Shown: piece after piece, positions 7,179-15,900 of the stretch
Numbering within the stretch: position 1 is the first letter of the stretch
Layout: each line of letters opens with the position of its first letter
Source of the DNA: an uncultured Phycisphaerales bacterium
Lineage (GTDB): Bacteria > Planctomycetota > Phycisphaerae > Sedimentisphaerales > Anaerobacaceae
NCBI GenBank assembly: GCA_903857265.1
Contig: CAIODZ010000023.1
Coordinates: 1-47,740 of the forward strand
Length of the DNA: 47,740 bases
Direction: 5' to 3'
Position numbers and translations under genes: made by a program
Notes under the pieces: model-generated
What the model saw: only the letters and a program-made list of their open reading frames with translations
Database searches by the model: none
Told to the model about the DNA's origin: nothing

Positions 7179-8255
7179 CTAACTAATTTCGATGAGGGAA
7201 TACTTCCTGCTTCCCAGACCTATTTTTTCAGCGTGCTCGATTTGCCATTTGCCGTTGAGGTTGGGGTATTTGGATATTTTGTCCAACGGTTTGCCGGCGG
7301 TTTTTTCCATCAAATCAATCGCCGCGGCGTCAACAGCGACGGGGTCGGTCGAGCCGAGTATGCCGATATCCTTGACGATATTCTGGTCTGGGTTGCCCAT
7401 ACAATCGCAGTCGCTTGTAATCGAAATCGCGAAGTTTATGAACGCCGCTCGTCCTTCTTTGCCCGCGAGCACTCCCTTTGCGTGCTCAGCGACGCTGCAT
7501 TCAAGAATTTTGATGTTCTTGTCCCAGTCGTGCTGAACCGCGCCGAATCTGCATACGGCCAGGCACTCTGCGCAGCCGACGCATTTGTCCTTGATGATAT
7601 GCGCCTTGAGGTCTTCTATATTGATAGCGACCTCCGGGCAATGCCTGTAACATTCGCCGCATCCGATGCATTTGCTCATATCGACACTGGGCTTGAAAGC
7701 CGCGTGCTGCCGCATCTTTCCTTTCCTGCTTGCGCATCCCATACCGAGCGTCTTTAACGTCGCAGCGAAGCATGTCCCTATGTGCCCGGTAACGTGCGAT
7801 ATCGCAAGAATCGACTGCACCCTCGCGATATCGTAAGCAATTGAAACCTCCTTATTCAGCTCGCCGTCGATTTTGACGACTGTTTCGCTTGTTCCGAAGA
7901 TGCCGTCGGGCGGGATAAACGGTATGCCGAGGCCGGCCATATCGAACCCGTGCTCATGCGCCACTATCGCGTGGTCAATCGCGTTGTGCCGCTTGCCGAG
8001 ATACAGCGTGCTTGTGTCGGTCAGGAATGGTTTGGTCTTGATTTTAATCAGTTCGTCAACAAGCCCTTTAAGGCAGGGAGCTTTGATATAGGTTTTGTTT
8101 CCTTTTTCGCCGACGTGAATTTTTACCGCGGTAAAGTCGTTTGGCTTGAAGCATTTAGCGAAGCCCGCTTCTTTGAAGAGGCGCACCGCCTTAGCGGAGA
8201 TGACCTTTTCGCCATCTTCAATAGCCGACTTGATGAAATATACCTTTGGAATCAT
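7179..8255 (-). CDS. DUF362 domain protein with two [4Fe-4S] clusters
   Basis: A 358-residue iron-sulfur protein of the DUF362 family, common in anaerobes and of unknown reaction. The DUF362 part spans about residues 1-180 and 245-340. Between them lies a ferredoxin module with two CxxCxxCxxxC sets: CIGCGECYRHCP (Cys196-206) and CVGCAECLAVCR (Cys225-235), enough for two [4Fe-4S] clusters. There is no signal peptide, so it should be cytoplasmic, probably an electron carrier or a redox-linked enzyme. It follows the coiled-coil membrane-protein gene after 12 bases and is the last gene before two terminators. Confidence 0.88.
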   Translation of the reverse strand: MIPKVYFIKSAIEDGEKVISAKAVRLFKEAGFAKCFKPNDFTAVKIHVGEKGNKTYIKAPCLKGLVDELIKIKTKPFLTDTSTLYLGKRHNAIDHAIVAHEHGFDMAGLGIPFIPPDGIFGTSETVVKIDGELNKEVSIAYDIARVQSILAISHVTGHIGTCFAATLKTLGMGCASRKGKMRQHAAFKPSVDMSKCIGCGECYRHCPEVAINIEDLKAHIIKDKCVGCAECLAVCRFGAVQHDWDKNIKILECSVAEHAKGVLAGKEGRAAFINFAISITSDCDCMGNPDQNIVKDIGILGSTDPVAVDAAAIDLMEKTAGKPLDKISKYPNLNGKWQIEHAEKIGLGSRKYSLIEIS

Positions 8256-8267
8256 TAGGTAGCCCTT

Positions 8268-9029
8268 TTATTTGCCTGTGAAGATGATTATGCCGACGAG
8301 TAGTAGTATTACAACTATGCAGACGCCGATAGCCGTGTAGAACACCCACATAAACTGCCTGGTCTGCCGAGCCACGATGTATTTGAGATACCTGTCGCTT
8401 GCCGCGAATGTCCTGCTCATTTGTGCTATGCCGCTGGTGTGGTCTTTTGTACTCTGGTTGAGCTTTCCGAGCGTTTCGTTGAATTTGCTGAATGTCTCGG
8501 TCATCTGTATATCGACGTCCGCCGCTGCTGCGAGCTGCCTGTCGATTGCCAGCAGGGCGTCGGTTTGCTTTGCGCTTTCCACGGGAATCTTTTCTATCGC
8601 CGAAAGAAGCTGCTGGTCTTTGAGGATATTCGCCTTGAGCTGTAAAACGAGCTGTTCGGTGAGCGCCTTTTGGTTTTCAACGACAGCCGGGAAGTTTTCG
8701 AGCAATTTCGGGAATTGCTCTATGCGTGCGATGAGGTTTTCGTGCTGTGAGACCTGCTTGTTGAAGTGGTCGTTTATGTCCTTAATCTGGTCGATGAGCG
8801 TTTCGAAGCCGGCCTGGAATTTTTCCATTTCGGGTTTGCCACGCACAGCCACCGTTTGTAACGGACTTTCATTCGCAGGCGGGGTCTGGTTGTGAATTAT
8901 CAGTCCATCGTCGCTTAACGTCGGCTGGTCGAAGTCGTCGTGCGGCTCCCGAAAGGGATGGCCAAACCCAGAGGGGAACTGTTTTCGCAGCCAATTCTGA
9001 AATCGCGTTAGTAACGCCCGAAGTTCCAT
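8268..9029 (-). CDS. coiled-coil protein with C-terminal membrane anchor
   Basis: No enzyme family recognised. The 253-residue protein has a polar N-terminus rich in Pro, Asp and His (1-60), a long region of Q/E/K/L heptads compatible with coiled coils (about 75-215, including KQVSQHENLIARIEQF) and one strong transmembrane helix at the C-terminus (about 228-250, VFYTAIGVCIVVILLLVGII). The topology suggests a tail-anchored cytoplasmic coiled coil, as in scaffold or chemoreceptor-like proteins. It lies just upstream of the DUF362 gene in the same direction. The ATG at 9029 is used; an AGGA lies about 15 bases upstream, so the ribosome site is weak. Confidence 0.65.
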   Translation of the reverse strand: MELRALLTRFQNWLRKQFPSGFGHPFREPHDDFDQPTLSDDGLIIHNQTPPANESPLQTVAVRGKPEMEKFQAGFETLIDQIKDINDHFNKQVSQHENLIARIEQFPKLLENFPAVVENQKALTEQLVLQLKANILKDQQLLSAIEKIPVESAKQTDALLAIDRQLAAAADVDIQMTETFSKFNETLGKLNQSTKDHTSGIAQMSRTFAASDRYLKYIVARQTRQFMWVFYTAIGVCIVVILLLVGIIIFTGK

Positions 9030-9122
9030 CCGTCTATAATCCTTGAAACCTTATTAAGCTTTCTTGCGGCTTGATTATCGCACATCCCGTCTATCTTGCC
9101 AAGAGCAAAACGCCGCTCGCTT

Positions 9123-10064
9123 TCAGGCGAGGGGTTTGTAGAAATCTGCTGGTTTTTGGGAAAGGGTATTCTTCAAAATACCTAAGCCCTCAATCCCGCA
9201 CTCAATCGTATCTCCCGATTGCAGAAATCTCCCGGAAGCGACAGCTACACCCGCCGGTGTACCCGTCAAAATTATATCGCCCGGCTCCAGCGTCATAAGA
9301 AAACTCAAAAACGAAACGACCTCCGCGACCGGGTAAATCATCTGGCTCGTATTGGCCTTCTGGCGGGTTTCATTATTGACCTTCAGTTCCATTTGAAGGT
9401 TCTGAACATTGGGTATCTCGTCAGCAGTTACGAGATATGGCCCGGTCGGGCAAAAGCCGTCCGCCCATTTGCCCGCGAGCCAGTCGTAAAAATCATCCCA
9501 GGGCCTTCCGGTTCGCCCTTTTTTGAACGTTACCGAGCGAGCCGAGACGTCGTTTGCAATCGTATATCCAGCGACACAGCCAATCGCCTCTTCGGCTTCA
9601 ACGCATTTTGCGCGTTTACCAATAACAACCGCAAGCTCAAGCTCGTAGTCAATCTGCTCGCTGTATGCGGGCCAGGGGATTTGGTCATCCGGCCCGATGA
9701 GTGTTGTCGCGGGCTTGAGGAAAGGCCTGGGGACAGTCGTTTGCTTTTGTGCATCCGAAAGCCCGAGTTTGAAGCCGCGTTTCAATGACGCTTCCTTGAT
9801 GTGTTCGCCGAAATTACCCGCAAGGGCTAACAGTTTGCCGGGCCTTGAGATTGGCGCAAGAAGTTTGACATTCTCGACAGGAGTAACAATCTCGCTTTTC
9901 TCGGCCAGCTTTTTGACAGTCGCAATCGCGTCCTGCCTTAAGATATCGATGATGCTTCTCGGCGGGCCAGAACCGGGCCAAATCGTCGGTATATCGATTA
10001 TCCCTCTCTGCGTCAAAACGCCGATAGATTCGACGCCGTTGCTTTTATACGCCGCCAGTTTCAT
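9123..10064 (-). CDS. fumarylacetoacetate hydrolase family protein
   Basis: Metal-dependent enzyme of the FAH superfamily, which hydrolyses or decarboxylates beta-diketo acids in aromatic and sugar-acid breakdown. The 313-residue length is typical of the two-part (YcgM-like) bacterial type. Seen: LALAGNFGEHIKE near residue 80 as the substrate-loop region, DYELELAVVIGK (139-150) carrying the acidic metal ligands, GYTIANDVSAR (166-176), and LEPGDIILTGTPAGV near the C-terminus. The exact substrate cannot be read from the sequence, and no catabolic pathway genes are adjacent. It is separated from the LpoB operon by a strong terminator, so it must have its own promoter. The ribosome site is weak. 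Confidence 0.88.
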   Translation of the reverse strand: MKLAAYKSNGVESIGVLTQRGIIDIPTIWPGSGPPRSIIDILRQDAIATVKKLAEKSEIVTPVENVKLLAPISRPGKLLALAGNFGEHIKEASLKRGFKLGLSDAQKQTTVPRPFLKPATTLIGPDDQIPWPAYSEQIDYELELAVVIGKRAKCVEAEEAIGCVAGYTIANDVSARSVTFKKGRTGRPWDDFYDWLAGKWADGFCPTGPYLVTADEIPNVQNLQMELKVNNETRQKANTSQMIYPVAEVVSFLSFLMTLEPGDIILTGTPAGVAVASGRFLQSGDTIECGIEGLGILKNTLSQKPADFYKPLA

Positions 10065-10084
10065 TTGTTTTTATCGAAGGGCAG

Positions 10085-10139
10085 TTTAAAAAGACAGAGG
10101 ACAGCAAGACAAGTAATTCCCTGTCTTCTGTCCTCCGTC
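10085..10139 (-). terminator. long terminator of the lipoprotein operon
   Basis: On the minus strand a long, nearly complete stem: GACGGAGGACAGAAGACA (10139-10122) with TGTCTTGCTGTCCTCTGTC (10111-10093), one bulge and one mismatch, followed by TTTTTAAA. It lies 12 bases after the LpoB-like stop. The GACGGAGGACAG wording resembles a dispersed element I have seen in environmental genomes; that is memory, not a search. Confidence 0.82.
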
Positions 10140-10151
10140 ATCTGATTCAAA

Positions 10152-10775
10152 TTACCAGGGAACGTGTTTTCTGTCGCCGCGTTTACCGATAATGGTTTCA
10201 TCCTGCCATGAACGCAGACCTGTTGCCAGGTTGGTCAACTGGAGCTGGAAGTAATACTCGACCTGCTGTTTGTCGTTGTCATAGCGGATATTTCTCTGGA
10301 TGATTTTGCCAGAGATGCTGAGTTCCGGCGCGATGAGCTGGCCCTTGGCCTGAAGCGTTTCCTGCTTGAATTCACTTCCTTTTTCCGAATCTCTCACATC
10401 GCGGACATCATAAACCATACTGTCGCGAGGCGATGTCCCGCCGCTTACGGTAGATGTCATAACAACCAAGCCGCTGCCCATAAGCTCTTTCTCGACTTTT
10501 GCCATAAGCTGGTCGGTATCGACCCGCTGCATAGTGTCGTTGACGATTCTGCCTGTTGCCAGGACATATTTTCCGCCGCCTTCTTTCTTGAGGGAGCCGG
10601 AGGCAATCAGCGACTGAACCATCTGGCTTGCCGCCCTGTCGAAATCGCGGTAATCGAGCTGCATAACCGGTTTACCCTGGTCGTTGATTGTGTCGATATT
10701 TTCGGTCTTGGGTGAGCAGCCGACAAATGTTACGGATAAAGCGAATAACACAAAAACTAATAGTTTCTTAATCAT
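10152..10775 (-). CDS. lpoB: LpoB-like lipoprotein (penicillin-binding protein activator)
   Basis: Outer-membrane lipoprotein that in Enterobacteria activates the peptidoglycan synthase PBP1b from outside. The 207 residues begin with a lipoprotein signal, ending in VTFVGC with Cys20 as the lipid site. The mature part carries YRDFDRAASQMVQSL, VLATGRIVNDTMQRVDTDQL and PELSISGKIIQRN, which match the LpoB fold, and the C-terminal QLQLTNLATGLRSWQDETII. A clear GGAGACAGG precedes the ATG. It is the last of three lipoprotein genes (COG3014, YcfL-like, LpoB), an order also seen in other Gram-negative bacteria, and a strong terminator follows. Whether a class A PBP partner exists here is not visible. 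Confidence 0.85.
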   Translation of the reverse strand: MIKKLLVFVLFALSVTFVGCSPKTENIDTINDQGKPVMQLDYRDFDRAASQMVQSLIASGSLKKEGGGKYVLATGRIVNDTMQRVDTDQLMAKVEKELMGSGLVVMTSTVSGGTSPRDSMVYDVRDVRDSEKGSEFKQETLQAKGQLIAPELSISGKIIQRNIRYDNDKQQVEYYFQLQLTNLATGLRSWQDETIIGKRGDRKHVPW

Positions 10776-10793
10776 AGTCCTGTCTCCGGTTAA

Positions 10794-11228
10794 TTATTTA
10801 GGAATTTTTCGAGTATTCATACGAAAATCAACAGCGGTTGTTCTCGGCGCAACGGCCTTGATGGTAAAAGGCGCTTTTGCCGCCGCGGAAGTTTGCAGCC
10901 ACTTGCTGGTTGCGGTGTCGATTAAAACGCCTGATTTATCGAGCCATTCGACCTTGTATTCGAACCTTATTGTGTTAAACGCCCTGTTGTGGCCATCGAC
11001 GGTAAGCTCCATAAAGCCGTCTTTGTTGGTGTAGGTAACGGCGCGGTCGATTTCAATGCCCTCGCCGGCAACCCAGCTAAAAGCGTAAATCACCGGCTTG
11101 GTTACTATGTTGACCGCCGCGTTGTCGCTTTTGACATCTGCAGCCATACTGACTCTTTTGTCTTCCTGCTTACAGCCCCACAGGCCTATCGCGACTACAA
11201 GCAGCAATGTATTAAGCATCAATCTCAT
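10794..11228 (-). CDS. ycfL: YcfL-like lipoprotein (DUF1425)
   Basis: Small periplasmic lipoprotein of the YcfL family, usually encoded next to lpoB and of unknown biochemical role. The 144 residues start with a lipoprotein signal (LLLVVAIGLWGC, Cys19). The mature domain has the beta-rich DUF1425 pattern with FNTIRFEYKVEWLDKSG and a C-terminal TTAVDFRMNTRK. GGAGGTG lies seven bases before the ATG, one of the best ribosome sites in the window. Eighteen bases separate it from lpoB, and 23 from the upstream COG3014 gene, so the three form an operon probably concerned with envelope or peptidoglycan synthesis. Confidence 0.82.
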   Translation of the reverse strand: MRLMLNTLLLVVAIGLWGCKQEDKRVSMAADVKSDNAAVNIVTKPVIYAFSWVAGEGIEIDRAVTYTNKDGFMELTVDGHNRAFNTIRFEYKVEWLDKSGVLIDTATSKWLQTSAAAKAPFTIKAVAPRTTAVDFRMNTRKIPK

Positions 11229-11251
11229 ATTTCACCTCCGAAAAAGAATTC

Positions 11252-12628
11252 CTAAAATGCCAGGACCTCGCACACTGGCGTTGCCCCGGCGTTGATGATT
11301 TTAATATATACGATTGCGTTCTTGCAAGAGGGAATATGCACGTCAAACGCAGTATTGCCTGCAAAAACCTCGAGTAAACGGTTTTCCGGTATGGCACACC
11401 GGGCAACCTGGAAATCCTTGGGCAAGGCAGACCATATTCGCACGTCCGCCGCGGTAGTCGCTACGCTGTAAAACGCTATGACCGCCGTCAGAATCCCGTA
11501 TTTGTCGTTATCTCTGGCCGCGGCCTGTCCCGCCGCCTTGACCGCAGCGGACGCAATTGCCCTTATCAGGATGCCCTTGAAATCCTTTTTGAATTCGGTC
11601 TCGATTACACGTTCCATATCCGCGACCTGCCTGGTCTGGTATTCGCCCGCGTCGGTCTTGATAGCCAGATAAGGATACGCGATGCTTCTCCGAGTCAGCC
11701 GAGGCAGTGCGATTCCCGCGTAGTAAACCCTGGAGCTGACCAGCACAAGCGGCAGGTCAATTCGGAACTCTCCTTTGACCGGCCCAAGCCCGTTTTCAAA
11801 TATCACCCAGCACTGGTTTTCCAGTTTCGCTTTTCCGGAGGCCGCATCATCCGCTAAAACGAGGTCGTTTTTGATGTAGTCATTATCAGGGACCATTCCC
11901 GCGGTCTCTTTCAGCAGGTCGGCTGCCCTGCTGTCTTCGCCGATGAGCAGGAAATAAATCCCCGCCAGATACGTTGTGAATGGATTCACAAAATCAGGAT
12001 ACGGCTTGAACTGGCTTAGACCCGGGTATTTGGCGTTGACGATTGTCATTGTCTTGGGGTCGTCTGCCATTGCCATAGCATCGGCGTTGGTTTCTTCTTT
12101 ATTTTTTTCGAGCTTGGTTTCGAGCTTCCTGATTTCCTCGTTAAAATGTTCCTTTGCCCGCGTCTGCCTTTCGAGGGCACGGTTGAATTCCACCCTTGCC
12201 AGGTCAGGTTTTTCCTCCGCCATAAAATCGAGCGCCTTGTAAGTATTGACCATTATGCCATCGTATTGCTGGCCCTTATAGGGGATAGCGTTGTCGTTGA
12301 CGAGGGTTGAGCCGACCGTATCGAGGACTTCCGAGTTCGAAGCGAAGTAGTTCATCATTTCTTCGGCTTTATCGAAATACGCGATGCTATCGGCGTGATT
12401 TAGCTGGGCTTTTTCTGATGCGGCAAGCTGGAGCGTCCAGAGAAGGTCATTGCCTGACGGTTTATTGCCCTTCCTGATTTTGCTTTCAGCGAACTGTCCG
12501 GCCCGGTTGAAATCACCCGGCTCGAAATGCCCGTTGAAGGTGCCAAGGTCATTCATAGTAGGATTGCACCCAGTCAGGCACAAGCCGGACGCTAATACCA
12601 ACATCACTACCGTAACTTTAGTGTGCAT
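11252..12628 (-). CDS. COG3014-type lipoprotein, first gene of the LpoB operon
   Basis: A 458-residue envelope lipoprotein. I place the start at the ATG 12628-12626, not the longer in-frame ATG at 12739, because only this start gives a proper signal (VVMLVLASGLCLTGC, lipid Cys21). The first half looks alpha-helical and TPR-like (FNRAGQFAESKI, SIAYFDKAEEMMNYFASN, EFNRALERQTRAKEHFNEE) with a charged K/E coiled stretch near residue 175. The second half contains a small hydrophobic segment and a C-terminal beta domain (RLLEVFAGNTAFDVHIP). Such proteins are found upstream of ycfL/lpoB in several phyla; the function is unknown. The ribosome site is weak. A divergent promoter for the protease lies in the 274-base gap upstream. 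Confidence 0.8.
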   Translation of the reverse strand: MHTKVTVVMLVLASGLCLTGCNPTMNDLGTFNGHFEPGDFNRAGQFAESKIRKGNKPSGNDLLWTLQLAASEKAQLNHADSIAYFDKAEEMMNYFASNSEVLDTVGSTLVNDNAIPYKGQQYDGIMVNTYKALDFMAEEKPDLARVEFNRALERQTRAKEHFNEEIRKLETKLEKNKEETNADAMAMADDPKTMTIVNAKYPGLSQFKPYPDFVNPFTTYLAGIYFLLIGEDSRAADLLKETAGMVPDNDYIKNDLVLADDAASGKAKLENQCWVIFENGLGPVKGEFRIDLPLVLVSSRVYYAGIALPRLTRRSIAYPYLAIKTDAGEYQTRQVADMERVIETEFKKDFKGILIRAIASAAVKAAGQAAARDNDKYGILTAVIAFYSVATTAADVRIWSALPKDFQVARCAIPENRLLEVFAGNTAFDVHIPSCKNAIVYIKIINAGATPVCEVLAF

Positions 12629-12754
12629 TTTTATTGTTTTACCCGCTACCCCAAATTTGTCATAGATTAGGATACCATCCCGGCGGCTATTGTCAACAGT
12701 TATCAGGACTTGGATAAAAACCGACGAGAGTTGAGGCAAAGTCCTATAATTGCT

Positions 12755-12784
12755 TTGGCAATAACATCAAGGATACAATATAAT
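12755..12784 (+). promoter_or_regulatory. promoter of the subtilase gene
   Basis: TTGGCA (12755-12760), an 18-base spacer and a perfect TATAAT (12779-12784). Predicted start near 12791, giving a leader of about 110 bases. Confidence 0.7.
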
Positions 12785-12793
12785 TATCCAGTT

Positions 12794-12864
12794 ACAGGGA
12801 ATTGTCGGCGAGAGCCGAAAGGGTCGCGTCGCCGCTGTTTTCCGTCACCTCTGTCAAAACAGGG
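12794..12864 (+). other. structured leader with alternative pairings
   Basis: The leader has hairpin TCGGC-GAGA-GCCGA (12805-12818), an alternative pairing CGGCGA (12806-12811) with TCGCCG (12829-12834), and hairpin CTCTGT-CAAA-ACAGGG (12849-12864). An identical ACAGGG at 12794-12799 could compete for CTCTGT. Mutually exclusive pairings of this kind occur in switches, but no known riboswitch class was recognised and short repeats can arise by chance. Confidence 0.35.
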
Positions 12865-12902
12865 CATTAAAATGAGAGAAGTGCGGGGAAGGATTTAACG
12901 TA

Positions 12903-15900
12903 ATGGCGGTTATTGGGGCAATAAATCTACAGCATCGTGCATCTCGAAATCGTTCCGGTGAGGTTGCCGGAAACCGATTTTCTCCAGTCCGTAACCCAGG
13001 CGAACAAAACGATCACAGACGCCGATTTCTGTCCTGGGCTTTTTTGTTCATCGCTATATTGTGGGCAGTCGCGGCACAGGCAAAGATAACCCCCCCGCAT
13101 TCACGGCCTGCCGTCCGGCCGTTGATTAGCGATACGTATTCAAACGACCTGAACCGAAACAAAATCGACGATGAGCTTGAATCCAGGATTTCGACGACGA
13201 CAGCCCGGCTTAAATCGGCCGTAACTTCCAAAGATATAGAAGAGACAGAGATGCTATTGGCGGGCGGCGTGGAGGTGGAGCTGGTTTTCAATGACCAGGT
13301 AACACAGCAGCAAATCGACGACTTCCTGGGACGAGGTGGCGAGATATCATACGTTTACAAGGCGGTATCATACGGGTGGAACGGACGCATCGCCCTAAAA
13401 GACGTTAACGCGATACCGTCGTTAATGGGGACGACGTTAGTGCTGGTCCAGGAAGCAAAACCTCTTATTTTGAATCTCGACGTGGCCACACGGAATGGGC
13501 GGGTCCGGCCTGTGTGGGCGGCGGGATTTGCGGGCAATCCTTCCGGATTTGATGGCTCAAGCACAATCACAATCGCAACTGTGGATACCGGTATAGACGC
13601 GTCACATCCGGATTTCGCGGGCAGGCAGGTGTATTGGCACGATTTTTCGAGCGACGGCGCGGGTAGCCCAGTCGATATTGTTCAGCACGGCTCACACGTG
13701 GCGGGCATAGCGTTTGGTACCGGTGCGGCAAGCGGGTCAGGGACAGGAACGCTTTATTACACAGATTCGGGAGACCTGACCGGTGTGGCTTCCGGGTCAT
13801 TTTACCCGTTTACGATTGGCCTGCCTGCAACATCGCTAACCTACTCTTCGACGGCTCGATGGATAGGAGGCGGCTCGACAACACTTTACCAGGTTTATCA
13901 TACCACAGGAGTTTCCGGCGGATGGACGGCTTTTTCATCAGCAAGCGGAAGTTCGCCACTGACGGTAACGACTACCTTTACCGGCTCGACCAGCAGGGAA
14001 TATTCTACGGCGCTTGTTCAGAACACTGGCAAGACGGTCAAACAATTTGTCATTACCAATTCGGTAACAAACTACCCGGGCGTCGGCGACGGGTTTAACA
14101 AATTCAGAGGGGTTGCGCCGGGATGCAACTGGGCCGTGGCAAAGGTATTCACGAATAGTGGTTCCGGTTACAGCACGTGGATGTCGGCGGCCCTCGATGA
14201 CCTGACAGCAAATAGAATCACGAACAACATTAAAGTAATAAATATGAGCGTAGGTATCAACGGCAACCCCGGCATTGATACAACCTTGCGGTCGAAGGTC
14301 AATACGGCGGTCAACAACGGGATAATCGTTGTTGTCGCAGCGGGTAACGACGGCGGCACCAGCCAGGTAGATGACCCGGGCAGGGCGGCTATGGCAATTA
14401 CGGTGGCAGCAGGCAATGATAACGACCAGTTGACCTCATACACAAGCACCGGTTTCAGCAGTCCCGGTTCAGGAGAAGATTACAAACCGGATATAATGGC
14501 GCCCGGCGGTTCAGCATTTTATTATACCGATATTCTTTCGGTGGACAGCGGCTCCGGGGACGGCTCAGCGTTTGCGGACCAGCAAAGCAACGATTATACC
14601 TCTATGCAGGGAACCTCGATGGCAAGCCCGTTTGCGGCGGGGGCGGCGGCGCTTGTAATCGACGCCTTGCAACAGCAGGGCATTACCTGGGACTTCTACT
14701 CGAACCAGCACGCCAGATACGTCAAAATGGTGTTATGCGCAACCGCCTCCGAGACCAACATTGGCCGCGAAGGAGGCAGTTATAATCCGACGCTTCAGCG
14801 AGCCGGCGGCGGACCAAGCGGCTTTCCCGCGGGCAAGGACCAATACGAAGGTTATGGCATACTAAATCCGGACGCGGCGGTCGAGGCCGTAACTTTGACC
14901 TACACACTGGGCTCATCTGCCAGCGACACATTGGGGCCAAGTGCTTCTGACCGGCGAGTTTGGGCACGCAAAATAAGCTTGCAACAGGGGGTACAGGTGG
15001 CCGCGACGCTGACGGTGCCTTCAGGCGGCGATTTTGACCTCTATCTTTACAGCAACACGCCCAGCTCAACCGGCACGCCGACTATTCTTGCGGCGAGCAC
15101 AAATGCCGGAACAGGGTTAAACGAATCCATCAGTTATACGCCAGCAGCCGACACCGACGCCCTGCTTGTGGTTAAAAGGGTGTCGGGTTCGGGAACCTTT
15201 GTGTTGACCACACAGGCGCCGCTAATGTGGACCTTGACAGTTACAACTTCAGCCGACGGAATGGTAACCACACCTGGCATAGGGGACTTCAATTACACCG
15301 ATGGCAATGTCGCTGCTCTCATCGCGTCGGCAAATGCAAATTATCACTTTGTTAACTGGACGGGCTCGGCGGTAACGGCGGGTAAAGTAGCCGACCCCAA
15401 CTCACCTGCCACGACTGTTACTATGAATGGTAATTACACTGTTCAGGCCAATTTTGCCATTGACCAGAAGTCATTGACAACTTCAACGACAACGGGCGGG
15501 ACCATAACAACACCCGGCATAGGCACCTATTCGTATGACTATGGTGCCAACGCCAGTATCATTGCATCAGCCACAACAGCTTATCATTTCGTCGACTGGA
15601 CAGGTTCAGCGGTAACGGCAGGCAAGGTAGCTGACGCGAATTCAGCCGGCACAACCGTTACTATGGATGCCAACTATACCGTCCAGGCAAACTTCGGAAT
15701 AATTCAGTTTATAATACACGCATCAGCGGGCACCAACGGAAGCATTTCGCCGAACGGCGATATCACGAAGGATTACGGTTCAAGCCAGCAGTTCGCGGCC
15801 TTACCCAATACCGGCTATGAGGTCAACGAGTGGACCGTTGACGGCAACAGCGTCCAGTCAGGCGGAACCACTTATACGCTATCCGATATTACGGCCACTC

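Noticed and set aside
12629..12739. Longer start for the COG3014 lipoprotein
   Set aside because: The extra 37 residues precede a complete lipoprotein signal peptide and would spoil it; they also have no ribosome site.
12791..12902. Cyclic-di-GMP (GEMM) riboswitch before the protease gene
   Set aside because: The required GGGCAAACC and GGACGCAAAGCC boxes are absent, although some hairpins look superficially similar.
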